In this document: positions 8,287 to 16,548 of the stretch, piece after piece
Numbering within the stretch: position 1 is the first letter of the stretch
How the letters are laid out: every line of letters starts with the position of its first letter
NCBI RefSeq assembly: GCF_032490495.1
Contig: NZ_JAVYJB010000013.1
Coordinates: 1-64,000 of the forward strand
Direction of reading: 5' to 3'
Source of the DNA: Pilosibacter fragilis
GTDB lineage: Bacteria > Bacillota > Clostridia > Lachnospirales > Lachnospiraceae
DNA: 64,000 nucleotides
Made by a program: the position numbers and the translations under genes
The notes under the pieces: model-generated
Database searches by the model: none
The model's input: the letters and a program-made list of their open reading frames with translations, nothing else
Told to the model about the DNA's origin: nothing

Positions 8287-9645
8287 ATGAGAAAGCAGAC
8301 TAAAATTGCTGCAATAGTATCCGCAGCAGCTCTGTTAGCATTAGGCGCTTCCATGACATCTTTCGCAGCTTCCAAGGGAACCTGGATGATGGTTGATGGC
8401 GAGTGGCAGTGCTACGGCAAAAACGGTGACGCATACGAGAACACATTCTGCTCCAGCAATGGTAAAGAGTACTACGTAGGTGAGGATGGACAGCTTGTTC
8501 GTTCCAGCTGGGTTGAGTACGACAGCAGCTACTACTTCGTAAACAGCAGCGGTGCAAAGATTACAAACGACTGGAGATTAACAACTCCGTACGATGATGA
8601 CAGCGCTGATGAGGATGAGTACTGGTACTACTTAAAGAAAACAACCGGTAAGCCGGCAACAGGCAAACAGTCCAACATCAACGGTCAGATCTACCTCTTC
8701 AATAATGAAGGTCAGATGCAGCATGGTTGGGTAGCTGCTACAGATACGAACGGCGCTAAGTTTGTTCAGCTCGATAAAGAAGATGATGAGAAGTCTATGA
8801 GCGCAGCAGGAAATGCAGCTGTTTACTACTGCGGCGATGAGGACGACGGACACGCTAAGAAGAATAAGTGGACAAAGACATGGCCTCCGGACAACACATC
8901 TGAAGAGGATGATGACAAAGAGTGGTTCTGGTTCGATAAGGACGGTGTACTCTTCAGAAGCGGAGAAAACAAAGGTTCTGCAACAGCATCTGACGCTTGG
9001 AAGTACAAACTTGATGAGGGTACTCTTAAGAAAGACACTAATGAATCCACAGGTGTTATCTCCAAGAAGAAAGTTAGCTCCAAGGATTACTGGTCCACAA
9101 AGGATGGCGTAATGCTTTCTAAGTTCTACTTAATCAACGATGCTATGTACTACTTCGGTGGATCCGATGATGGTTCCATGAAGACTGGTTCTCAGTCCAT
9201 TAAGGACAATACTGGTGATACTTATAAGTTCTACTTCTATACAAAAGATCAGGCTGCATCTTACAAGACTCCGGATGGTAAGCACGGTCTTAGCAAGGGC
9301 GCTGGTGTAGTTGGTAATCAGGGCAACAAGCTTTACTGGTATGGACTTCCGATTCAGGCTGATGATTACAAGTATCAGGTAGCAACAATTACGATTAATG
9401 GTACTGATTACAGCTTCATCGTTAACTCCAATGGTACAATCCAGCACTCTGCAAATACAGAGTATAAGGAAGACGGCGAAGTATTAGTTAAGACTGGCGC
9501 TTATACTCAGAAAGACAAAGATGGTAAGGACGTTGTTATTCCGACAACATTCGTAAAAGATGGTCAGGCTAAATATGCTATCGAAGATACAAAGACTATC
9601 AAGAAAGATGTTATCGATGTAAATCTTGGAAACTTCTTCCAGTAA
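8287..9645 (+). CDS. Secreted choline/cell-wall-binding repeat protein, copy B
   Basis: 452 residues. Start ATG 8287 follows AAAGGAGAG. The signal peptide (MRKQTKIAAIVSAAALLALGA...SFAA) is nearly identical to copies A and C. Wall-binding repeats with aromatic-glycine pattern follow: GTWMMVDGEWQCYGKNG, YYVGEDGQLVRSSWVEYD, then DYWSTKDGVMLSKFYLIND and YYFGGSDDGSMKTGSQS. It lacks about 75 residues of repeat modules present in A and C, which join instead after TTPYDDDSADED. The C-terminal part matches the truncated copy at 117-847 closely. No enzyme domain is seen. Export and attachment to surface choline are inferred. Confidence 0.8.
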   Translation: MRKQTKIAAIVSAAALLALGASMTSFAASKGTWMMVDGEWQCYGKNGDAYENTFCSSNGKEYYVGEDGQLVRSSWVEYDSSYYFVNSSGAKITNDWRLTTPYDDDSADEDEYWYYLKKTTGKPATGKQSNINGQIYLFNNEGQMQHGWVAATDTNGAKFVQLDKEDDEKSMSAAGNAAVYYCGDEDDGHAKKNKWTKTWPPDNTSEEDDDKEWFWFDKDGVLFRSGENKGSATASDAWKYKLDEGTLKKDTNESTGVISKKKVSSKDYWSTKDGVMLSKFYLINDAMYYFGGSDDGSMKTGSQSIKDNTGDTYKFYFYTKDQAASYKTPDGKHGLSKGAGVVGNQGNKLYWYGLPIQADDYKYQVATITINGTDYSFIVNSNGTIQHSANTEYKEDGEVLVKTGAYTQKDKDGKDVVIPTTFVKDGQAKYAIEDTKTIKKDVIDVNLGNFFQ

Positions 9646-9664
9646 TATATTCAATAATATCTTG

Positions 9665-9685
9665 AATTAGAAATTCTAATTGCAA
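9665..9685 (+). repeat. 3' palindromic element, copy 3
   Basis: AATTAGAAATTCTAATTGCAA after gene B, identical to 860-880. Confidence 0.8.
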
Positions 9686-9693
9686 AACGATTT

Positions 9694-9718
9694 CAGGCAG
9701 GGATTATTTCCCTGCCTG
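9694..9718 (+). terminator. Intrinsic terminator of gene B
   Basis: CAGGCAGGGA / TCCCTGCCTG stem followed by ATTTTGC. Confidence 0.75.
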
Positions 9719-9802
9719 ATTTTGCTATATGAGTGCTAATTACACAATTCAGGCGAAGATTTTTCTCCATCTGTTTACGTTTATACAAAAATTACGCAAA
9801 AA

Positions 9803-9828
9803 ATGGGCAGGAATCACTTCCTGCCCAT
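9803..9828 (-). terminator. Intrinsic terminator of gene C
   Basis: ATGGGCAGGAA / TTCCTGCCCAT stem. On the minus strand it is followed by TTTTTT. Confidence 0.85.
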
Positions 9829-9833
9829 CATGT

Positions 9834-9854
9834 TTGCAATTAGAATTTCTAATT
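9834..9854 (-). repeat. 3' palindromic element, copy 4
   Basis: Inverted copy of 9665-9685, directly 3' of gene C. As at 860/1030, two copies face each other across about 190 bp. Confidence 0.8.
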
Positions 9855-9871
9855 TTAATCAATCGCTTGGA

Positions 9872-11458
9872 TTACTTACCCTGAACGAAACCACTCATAT
9901 CAATGTCAGCAACATTCTTAGATACAGTATCCCAGTTGTTAGCTTCATTGCTGATTGCATACTTGAACTGACCGTTTTCTACAAACTTAGTCTCTGTAGC
10001 TTTTCCAGATGCATCCTTAATACCTGTTGCGATTAATACATCGCCATCCTCTTTATACTCAGTGCTCTTGGAGTGCTGAATTGTACCATTGGAGTTAACG
10101 ATGAAGCTGTAATCTACGCCATCTTTTGCGATTGTAGCTAACTGATATTTGTAATCATCAGCCTGAATAAGCATACCATAGTAGTAAAGCTTGTTGCTCT
10201 GGTTACCTACTACACCGGCACCCTTCTTGTATCCATAAGTATCTTTTGTATAGAAGTAGAACTTATAGGAATCACCAGTGTTGTCTTTTACTGTCTGAGA
10301 ACCAGTCTTCATGGAACCATCATCAGATCCACCGAAGTAGTACATATTGTCATCAATCATGTAGAACTTAGCAAGCATAACACCATCCGGTCTGAACCAG
10401 TAATCCTTGGAGTTAACTTTCTTCTTCTCTACGCCAGTAATGCTATCGCCATCATAAACGAGGTCACCCTCTTCGAGTTTATACTTCTGAGCCTTAACAG
10501 TAGCGTCAGAACCGGATGCTCTGTAGAGTTTACCGTTCTTGTCAAACCAGAACCACTCTTTATCATCTTCCTCTTCTTCTGTATCGCTCGGAAGCCATGT
10601 CTTTAACCATTTATTCTTCTTTGCGTGTCCGTCATCCTCATCACCGCAGTAGTAAACTTCGCTGTCTGCATACTCGCTTAAGAGGATCATATCCTGCTCT
10701 TCATCTTCCTTGTCTAACTGAACAAAGTTCTTTGTGGAAGAATCAGAACGAGCTACCCAACCAGACTGCATCTGACCTTCCTCGTTGAAGAGGTAAATCT
10801 GACCATTGATGTTGGACTGCTTGCCTGTTGCCGGCTTACCGGTAGCTTTCTTTAAGTAGTACCAGTACTCGTCTGCATCTGCATCATCATCGTCTGTGCC
10901 CGGCTCTGTGTCTTTAACCCATGCACCCTCTACACGAGCACCTGTCTCGTCGCAGTAGAATGTGTGGTCTTTCTCATAACCAGTAGCTTCGTTAACGGAT
11001 GTTGCGCTGTCACCAGTTGTTACCCAACCTGTGAGCATCTTTCCGTCTGTATCGAAGTAGTATGTTTTTCCCTTGTAAGTGATCTTCTCGTTCTCGGCTC
11101 TCTTACCGTTGGACTTGAAGTAGTACCACTCCTCGTCAGCTGTGTCATCATCGTACGGAGTTGTTAATCTCCAGTCGTTTGTGATCTTAGCACCGCTGCT
11201 GTTTACAAAATAGTAGGAACCATCGTAGTCAACCCACTCGGAACGAACGAGCTGTCCGTCGTCTCCTACGTAGTACTCTTTACCATTGCTGGAGCAGAAT
11301 ACGTTTGTATATGCGTCACCGTTTTTGTCGTAGCAATACCACTCGCCATCAACCATCATCCAGGTTCCCTTGGAAGCTGCGAAAGATGTCATGGAAGCGC
11401 CTAATGCTAACAGAGCTGCTGCGGATACTACTGCAGCAATTTTAGTCTGCTTTCTCAT
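9872..11458 (-). CDS. Secreted choline/cell-wall-binding repeat protein, copy C
   Basis: 528 residues. Start ATG 11458 with AAAGGAGAG upstream. The signal peptide (MRKQTKIAAVVSAAALLALGA) is followed by the same repeat order as copy A, including the EEWYY.KSNGKRAENEK and YEKDHTFYCDETGARVEGAW modules. The closing region has DYWFRPDGVMLAKFYMIDD and YYFGGSDDGSMKTGSQ. It is the longest and most complete copy. The acidic linkers (DDDDADADE, EEEEDDKE) vary among copies while aromatic positions are kept. No catalytic domain. Its promoter has a better -35 than those of A and B, so it may be the main expressed copy. Confidence 0.8.
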   Translation of the reverse strand: MRKQTKIAAVVSAAALLALGASMTSFAASKGTWMMVDGEWYCYDKNGDAYTNVFCSSNGKEYYVGDDGQLVRSEWVDYDGSYYFVNSSGAKITNDWRLTTPYDDDTADEEWYYFKSNGKRAENEKITYKGKTYYFDTDGKMLTGWVTTGDSATSVNEATGYEKDHTFYCDETGARVEGAWVKDTEPGTDDDDADADEYWYYLKKATGKPATGKQSNINGQIYLFNEEGQMQSGWVARSDSSTKNFVQLDKEDEEQDMILLSEYADSEVYYCGDEDDGHAKKNKWLKTWLPSDTEEEEDDKEWFWFDKNGKLYRASGSDATVKAQKYKLEEGDLVYDGDSITGVEKKKVNSKDYWFRPDGVMLAKFYMIDDNMYYFGGSDDGSMKTGSQTVKDNTGDSYKFYFYTKDTYGYKKGAGVVGNQSNKLYYYGMLIQADDYKYQLATIAKDGVDYSFIVNSNGTIQHSKSTEYKEDGDVLIATGIKDASGKATETKFVENGQFKYAISNEANNWDTVSKNVADIDMSGFVQGK

Positions 11459-11551
11459 AATTAATGCACTCTCCTTTTGTTTTTTTGAAACGCTTTTTGA
11501 AATTCCTAATTGCATTACGAAGCCATTATACTTCCGATAAGTAAAATTATC
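11459..11551 (-). promoter_or_regulatory. Conserved promoter-leader of choline-binding gene C
   Basis: Same block as 8194-8286. The -10 TATAAT is at plus 11525-11530. Unlike copies A and B, the hexamer 17 bp upstream reads TTGATA on the minus strand, a near-consensus -35. AT-rich sequence lies between here and ~11800, with no gene seen. Confidence 0.7.
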
Positions 11552-11808
11552 AATAGTTTTTTTACAAAAAATGAAGATTTTTTAATAAAGGGAACTATCT
11601 TACTTCGCTTCCAGAAATACTCTGTACCTCGAATACACTGGTATTATAGTATATTTTCTTAAGAATTTCCATATCTTTTTTGTTTTTATTTTCTTACGAA
11701 ACTCTTACACGAATGCTGTTTTTAGCTGATATTGTATATATATTAATACAATATGCCCATTTTTACACTTTGTGGCAGCTTTGTGGCAAGGATGTGTCAT
11801 TACACAGC

Positions 11809-11941
11809 GTTCATTTTGATATGATTTTTAAGATATTTTGAACGTGATAATTCCATGTTCAAAATATCTTCTTGTATTATCAGAAGTACGTGTTATAATG
11901 TTCATATATATCTATTTATTTTTTCGTTTTGAACATGTTCA
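11809..11941 (+). promoter_or_regulatory. Cluster of GTTCA/TGAAC half-sites at the LicC-LicA-like promoter
   Basis: Six half-sites lie at 11809-11813, 11839-11843, 11857-11861, 11900-11904, 11930-11934 and 11937-11941. Two are part of a 14-bp perfect inverted repeat (AAGATATTTTGAAC at 11830-11843 with GTTCAAAATATCTT at 11857-11870) and two form GAACATGTTC (11931-11940). The large inverted repeat abuts the -35. This looks like an operator region. The gene it serves encodes a protein with its own N-terminal HTH. Confidence 0.55.
11872..11899 (+). promoter_or_regulatory. Promoter of the LicC-LicA-like gene
   Basis: TTGTAT (11872-11877), 16-bp spacer, TATAAT (11894-11899); about 110 nt of leader before the ATG at 12016. 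Confidence 0.6.
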
Positions 11942-12015
11942 TTTTTATCAGTTTCTTCCTTATTATTAAACAGTAATAATAAGCGATGCAAACATCTTTG
12001 ATTCGGAGGACGACT

Positions 12016-13869
12016 ATGGATCGTTTGGGATTACTCTGCAGGAATATTTATGAGAACAACAAGATGACACAGCGGGAGCTGGCGGCGGCGATGGATATTT
12101 CCCTTGGGACCTGCAACCATCTCGTGAAAGAAGGTCTGGACCAGGAGCTTTTTTCTTTTGATCCGGTGGACGGATCTTATTCCTTATTAAAAGGCGGTGT
12201 GGATCTTTTAAGAAATTACCGGATGGACAGCGCCGTGATCCTCGCGGCGGGATTCGGGTCCAGATTTGTACCGCTGACCTTCGAGACGCCGAAGGGACTT
12301 CTTGAGGTCTACGGCGAGCGTATGATCGAGCGGCAGATCAAGCAGCTGCATGAAGCGGGCATCACGGATATCACCATCGTTGTGGGATATCTGAAGGAGA
12401 AGTTCGAGTATCTGATCGACAAGTTCGGCGTGAAGCTTCTCTACAATCCGGAATATCACAATAAGAATACGCTGACGACACTCTACCGTGCCCGGGAGTG
12501 TTTTATCGGAAGGAACACTTATCTTCTCTCTTCCGACAACTGGATGCGCAACAATATGTACCACACCTACGAGTGCGGCGCATGGTACTCTTCTGTATAT
12601 ATGAAGGGCGAGACTTCCGAGTGGTGTCTTGAGACAAGCAAAAAGGGGCTGCTCACCGGCGTAAAGGTCGGCGGCGAGGACTCCTGGGTCATGTACGGAC
12701 CGGTATTCTTCTCGAAGGAGTTTTCGGAAAAGTTCTTCCCGGTCCTCGAGGAGTATTATCATACTCCCGGAACGGAGCAGATGTACTGGGAGCAGGTTCT
12801 GGCGGACCTCTTAAACGGCGAGGTCGACAGTCATCTTCCCGGAAAGCACCATTTCCCGGTTCCGGAGATGTATATCAACAGGCAGCCGGACAACCAGGTA
12901 TACGAGTTCGAGAATCTTGAGGAGCTCCGCCTCTTCGATGAGCGCTACCAGAACCATTCCGACAATATCGCCATGGAGCTGATCTCCGAGGTGCTGCAGG
13001 TTCCGGAGTCTGAGATCACGGGCATTAAATGCCTGAAGACCGGCATGACGAACAAGTCTTTCCTGTTTAAGGTTCACGGCAAGTCCTATATCTGCCGGAT
13101 TCCTGGTCCTGGAACCGAGCTTCTAATCAACCGGAAGCAGGAAAAGGCGGTCTATGACGCAGTACAGGATTACGGCATCACCGAACATGTTGTATACATG
13201 AACGGGGAGACCGGCTACAAGATTTCCGAGTATTATGAGGGGGCGCGCAACAGCGATCCGCGCGATTGGGATGATGTGGCACGGTGCATGGCACTTGTGG
13301 AGAAGCTCCATGATTTGAAGCTCCATGTGGACCATTCTTTTGATATCCGGGAGCGGATCGGCTTCTATGAGGCGCTGTGCCGCGGATATGAGAAGAAGCT
13401 TTTTGAGGATTATCCGGAAGTGAAGTCCCATATGACCACGCTGCTTGACCGCCTCGACCGTCTGAACCGGCCGAAGGTCCTGTCCCATATCGACAGCGTG
13501 TGCGACAACTTCCTGTTCCTGCCGGACGGGGATCTCCGCCTGATCGACTGGGAGTACTCCGGCATGTGTGATCCGCTGATCGATGTGAGCATGTGCGCGA
13601 TCTATTCCTATTATAATGATTTTGAGGTCGAGAAACTGATCAAGCTCTACCTGCACCGGGAGCCGACCTCCGAGGAGCGGTTCGTTTACTACGCTTATAT
13701 TGCCCTCGGCGGATTCTTGTGGTGTTTGTGGGCGGTGTATAAGAGCAGTGTCGGCGAGGAGTTTGGCGATTATACGATCGTGATGTACCGGTATGCGAAA
13801 CGGTTTTATAAGAAGATTATTACCTCGCCGGAATTTCTTGGAATCGGAGACGGCGGGACACTGAGATAA
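12016..13869 (+). CDS. HTH / LicC-like cytidylyltransferase / LicA-like choline kinase fusion
   Basis: 617 residues. Start ATG 12016 has CGGAGGA 5 bases upstream. Residues ~1-65 are a winged HTH (MTQRELAAAMDISLGTCNHLVKE). Residues ~72-300 are a LicC-type nucleotidyltransferase: AVILAAGFGSRF with TPKGLLEVYGERMIERQI, as in CTP:phosphocholine cytidylyltransferases. Residues ~320-600 are a LicA/APH-type kinase: SHIDSVCDNFLFL (catalytic D and N) and LIDWEYSGMCDPLIDV. Together the enzyme would phosphorylate choline and make CDP-choline for surface phosphocholine. It is flanked by genes for choline-binding-type repeat proteins. No LicB transporter or LicD transferase is in the window. The HTH suggests self-regulation. 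The choline specificity is inferred from family and context. Confidence 0.8.
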   Translation: MDRLGLLCRNIYENNKMTQRELAAAMDISLGTCNHLVKEGLDQELFSFDPVDGSYSLLKGGVDLLRNYRMDSAVILAAGFGSRFVPLTFETPKGLLEVYGERMIERQIKQLHEAGITDITIVVGYLKEKFEYLIDKFGVKLLYNPEYHNKNTLTTLYRARECFIGRNTYLLSSDNWMRNNMYHTYECGAWYSSVYMKGETSEWCLETSKKGLLTGVKVGGEDSWVMYGPVFFSKEFSEKFFPVLEEYYHTPGTEQMYWEQVLADLLNGEVDSHLPGKHHFPVPEMYINRQPDNQVYEFENLEELRLFDERYQNHSDNIAMELISEVLQVPESEITGIKCLKTGMTNKSFLFKVHGKSYICRIPGPGTELLINRKQEKAVYDAVQDYGITEHVVYMNGETGYKISEYYEGARNSDPRDWDDVARCMALVEKLHDLKLHVDHSFDIRERIGFYEALCRGYEKKLFEDYPEVKSHMTTLLDRLDRLNRPKVLSHIDSVCDNFLFLPDGDLRLIDWEYSGMCDPLIDVSMCAIYSYYNDFEVEKLIKLYLHREPTSEERFVYYAYIALGGFLWCLWAVYKSSVGEEFGDYTIVMYRYAKRFYKKIITSPEFLGIGDGGTLR

Positions 13870-13997
13870 CCGTACTGGCGGTCTGCGGCTTTCCTGGTGC
13901 GGCATTCGTAAGAACGCAGATCAGGGAACTGGTCCGGAAAAGCCGAATAATCGCCACATTTTCAATTGAATTTTTGCAAGACGTATGTGTATTTTTA

Positions 13998-14082
13998 TGC
14001 TATACTGAAAATACGCAGATAACGTCCATAGAGTCCCGGGATGAAGCTGTGACAGAAATACAGTTATCCCGGGATCTTTTTT
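13998..14082 (+). promoter_or_regulatory. Extended -10 promoter and leader hairpin-terminator before the lysozyme gene
   Basis: TGC-TATACT at 13998-14006 is an extended -10. About 30 bases later a TCCCGGGAT / ATCCCGGGA hairpin (14034-14042 with 14066-14074) is followed by TCTTTTTT. A ~70-nt RNA would result, either a small RNA or an attenuated leader of the lysozyme gene that starts 120 bases on. No known riboswitch was recognised in 13870-14202. Confidence 0.45.
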
Positions 14083-14202
14083 ATAGCTGATCGACGGTTT
14101 CGGAAGTACAGCGCTGCCTGGTACCGGCAGTTACATCCGGCATCAGGTCTGTCAGCTTGCAAGATAAGAATTTTTATGTACAACATTTAAAGGGGGATTT
14201 CC

Positions 14203-16440
14203 ATGAGACAAAAGAAACGGGCGGCGGCGGTTCTTTTAAGTGCCGTCATGGCTTTTTCCGCGGTAAGTCCGGCGGTTCCGGTATGGGCGGCTTCCTGGCA
14301 GAAGAACGCGTCCGGCTCCTATATTGGAAGTGATGGTTCCGTGCTTACCGGTATCCTGTCCCGGGGCATCGATGTTTCCCAGTGGCAGCAGAATATCAAC
14401 TGGTCCGCGGTCGCCGATGATGATATCCAGTTCGCGATGATCGGTACCCGGTACAACAATGCGGTGGATCCGTATTTTGATACGAATGTGCGTGGGGCAG
14501 CGGCGGCGGGACTCCGCGTCGGTGTTTACCTTTATTCCTACGCGACGACTACAGCGATGGCGGAATCCGACGCTGATTTTGTCCTAAACCTTATCAAGGA
14601 CTATCCAATCTCCTACCCGGTAGTTCTCGATGTGGAGGCGCAGGAAATGAACAGCCTGACTCCTGCACAGGTCTCTGATATTATCAACGCATTCTGTAAG
14701 AAGGTGGAGACGGCTGGATATTATCCGATGGTCTACACGAATGATTACTGGATCAGCAATAAGATCGACATGACGAAGGTCCACTATGACGTGTGGGTTG
14801 CCCGTTATGACTCGAAGCCGACTTACCAGGGTGCGGCAATGTGGCAGGCGTCGAACCAGGGAACGGTAAATGGTATCAACGGAAATGTGGATATCAACTT
14901 TACCTTTAAGGATCTGAGCAGCAAGCTTCCGGCGAACCGGTGGCGGCTGATCGGGGATAAATGGTATTATTATAAGAATTATGTAAAGCAGACGGGCTGG
15001 ATCAATGACGGGCAGAGCTGGTATTATCTGAACGCGGACGGAACCCAGTTTAAGGGCTGGCTGCTTCTCGACAACCAGTATTACTACCTTCTCCCTACTA
15101 CCGGACAGATGAAGACCGGATGGCTGAAGGCGGAGGACGCGTGGTATTACTTAAACTCCGACGGTACGATGGCGAAGGACTGGATTCAGGTTGATGGAAC
15201 GTATTATTACCTGTTAAACGGTGCGATGGTGACCGGATGGCTGCGGATCGGAAACGATTATTACTATATGCGCGGCAACGGCTCTATGGTGACCGGATGG
15301 CGGAAGATGGACGGGAAGTATTACTACTTTAACAGCGACGGTAAGCTTGTCCGCGGATGGGCGGATATTGATGGAAAGCGGTATTTCCTCCAGCAGGATG
15401 GAACGATGCTGACGGGTTGGCAGACGATCGACGGCCTGCTGTACTACTTTGACGCAAGCGGCGCGATGGCGGCTGGCTGGACGAAGCTTGACGGTTACTG
15501 GTATTACTTCAATAATGAAGGAAAGCTGATGACCGGATGGATGCAGCTTGACGGAAAGTTCTACTATCTCCACACCGACGGGCGGATGGTCATCGGATGG
15601 CAGAGTGACGGAACGAACAAGTATTATATGGACACCGTGTCCGGTGTGATGGCGGTGGGCTGGAAGCATATCGATAAGAGCTGGTATTATTTCAATCAGG
15701 CCGGACATATGATCACGGGATGGCTGAATGACGGCGGAAGGTATTATTATCTGAATCCGGCGGATGGCAAGATGATCGCGAACGGGTCATTTGTTGTGAA
15801 TAATGTGAATTATACATTTAATCAGAGCGGTGTGTGCCTAAGTGAAACGTCCGCGATCGACGGCGGCTCGGCGGGAAGAGTTTATACGCCGGGAACGGCC
15901 GGGACTGTGGCGAACGGAAATTATATAGGTACTCCGGCGGCGGGGAATGCGCAGAATGGGATTACTACGGGTAATAGCGGAAGCGGAAATGCTGCGGCTG
16001 GATCCGCGCCGGGTGGTTCGACGACCACTGCGACCGGAGCCACGACTGCCGGATCTTCCCAGACGAATACGGGTATGTCGGCTGGTAATTACCAGACAGG
16101 CGGTCCGGGAACTTCAAACAGTACATCTACTTCCACTTCCAACAGTGGAACAAGCACCTCCGGCAGTTATCAGACCAGCGGACCTGGATACTCCAACAGC
16201 AGCAGCTCAGGTTCCGGAAGCTCCAGTTCTGGCTCTGCATCAACTACAGTGCCGGGCGGCAATGCAGCAGGCAGCAAGAACAATTATTATACAGACACCG
16301 GCAACGTGGCCGGACCGGGAAGCGCCAATGCGTACTATAACTATGGTTCCGGTTCTTCCAGTACGACTGTGCCGGGAAGTTCAAATTCTTCTTCTACTTC
16401 TTCGAATCTGTCTGAGTATCAGACTGCTGGACCGAAGTAA
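14203..16440 (+). CDS. GH25 lysozyme with wall-binding repeats and Ser/Gly/Thr-rich tail
   Basis: 745 residues. Start ATG 14203 follows AAGGGGG. Signal peptide 1-~30 (cleavage near VWA/A). GH25 muramidase domain ~48-245 with RGIDVSQWQ, the catalytic DVE in VVLDVEAQ and the closing DINFTF strand. It should cut the MurNAc-GlcNAc bond of peptidoglycan. Residues ~246-545 hold about 14 CW_binding repeats (TGW...DGxWYYLNxDG). The last ~190 residues are low-complexity S/G/T/A. In them a motif recurs: NYQTGGPG, SYQTSGPG and finally EYQTAGPK at the very C-terminus. The repeats match the choline-binding genes to the left, so the enzyme probably acts at the same surface. Autolysin or remodelling roles are inferred. 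Confidence 0.88.
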   Translation: MRQKKRAAAVLLSAVMAFSAVSPAVPVWAASWQKNASGSYIGSDGSVLTGILSRGIDVSQWQQNINWSAVADDDIQFAMIGTRYNNAVDPYFDTNVRGAAAAGLRVGVYLYSYATTTAMAESDADFVLNLIKDYPISYPVVLDVEAQEMNSLTPAQVSDIINAFCKKVETAGYYPMVYTNDYWISNKIDMTKVHYDVWVARYDSKPTYQGAAMWQASNQGTVNGINGNVDINFTFKDLSSKLPANRWRLIGDKWYYYKNYVKQTGWINDGQSWYYLNADGTQFKGWLLLDNQYYYLLPTTGQMKTGWLKAEDAWYYLNSDGTMAKDWIQVDGTYYYLLNGAMVTGWLRIGNDYYYMRGNGSMVTGWRKMDGKYYYFNSDGKLVRGWADIDGKRYFLQQDGTMLTGWQTIDGLLYYFDASGAMAAGWTKLDGYWYYFNNEGKLMTGWMQLDGKFYYLHTDGRMVIGWQSDGTNKYYMDTVSGVMAVGWKHIDKSWYYFNQAGHMITGWLNDGGRYYYLNPADGKMIANGSFVVNNVNYTFNQSGVCLSETSAIDGGSAGRVYTPGTAGTVANGNYIGTPAAGNAQNGITTGNSGSGNAAAGSAPGGSTTTATGATTAGSSQTNTGMSAGNYQTGGPGTSNSTSTSTSNSGTSTSGSYQTSGPGYSNSSSSGSGSSSSGSASTTVPGGNAAGSKNNYYTDTGNVAGPGSANAYYNYGSGSSSTTVPGSSNSSSTSSNLSEYQTAGPK

Positions 16441-16474
16441 AACTGTAATATCAGACTCTGTGTCAGTAAAAAAC

Positions 16475-16516
16475 ACGCTGCCCCGCAGGATCTTCTCCCG
16501 CAGGGCGGCGCTTTTA
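16475..16516. terminator. Terminator between the convergent lysozyme and glnN genes
   Basis: Imperfect GC-rich hairpin CGCTGCCC...GGGCGGCG followed by CTTTTATT; serves the plus-strand lysozyme gene. Confidence 0.65.
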
Positions 16517-16548
16517 TTCTCATACTATGTATTCTTATCTATTCTTTC

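Noticed and set aside
12208..13905. Long minus-strand open frames opposite the LicC-LicA-like gene
   Set aside because: They lack motifs and RBS. They are antisense shadows of a GC-biased coding frame.
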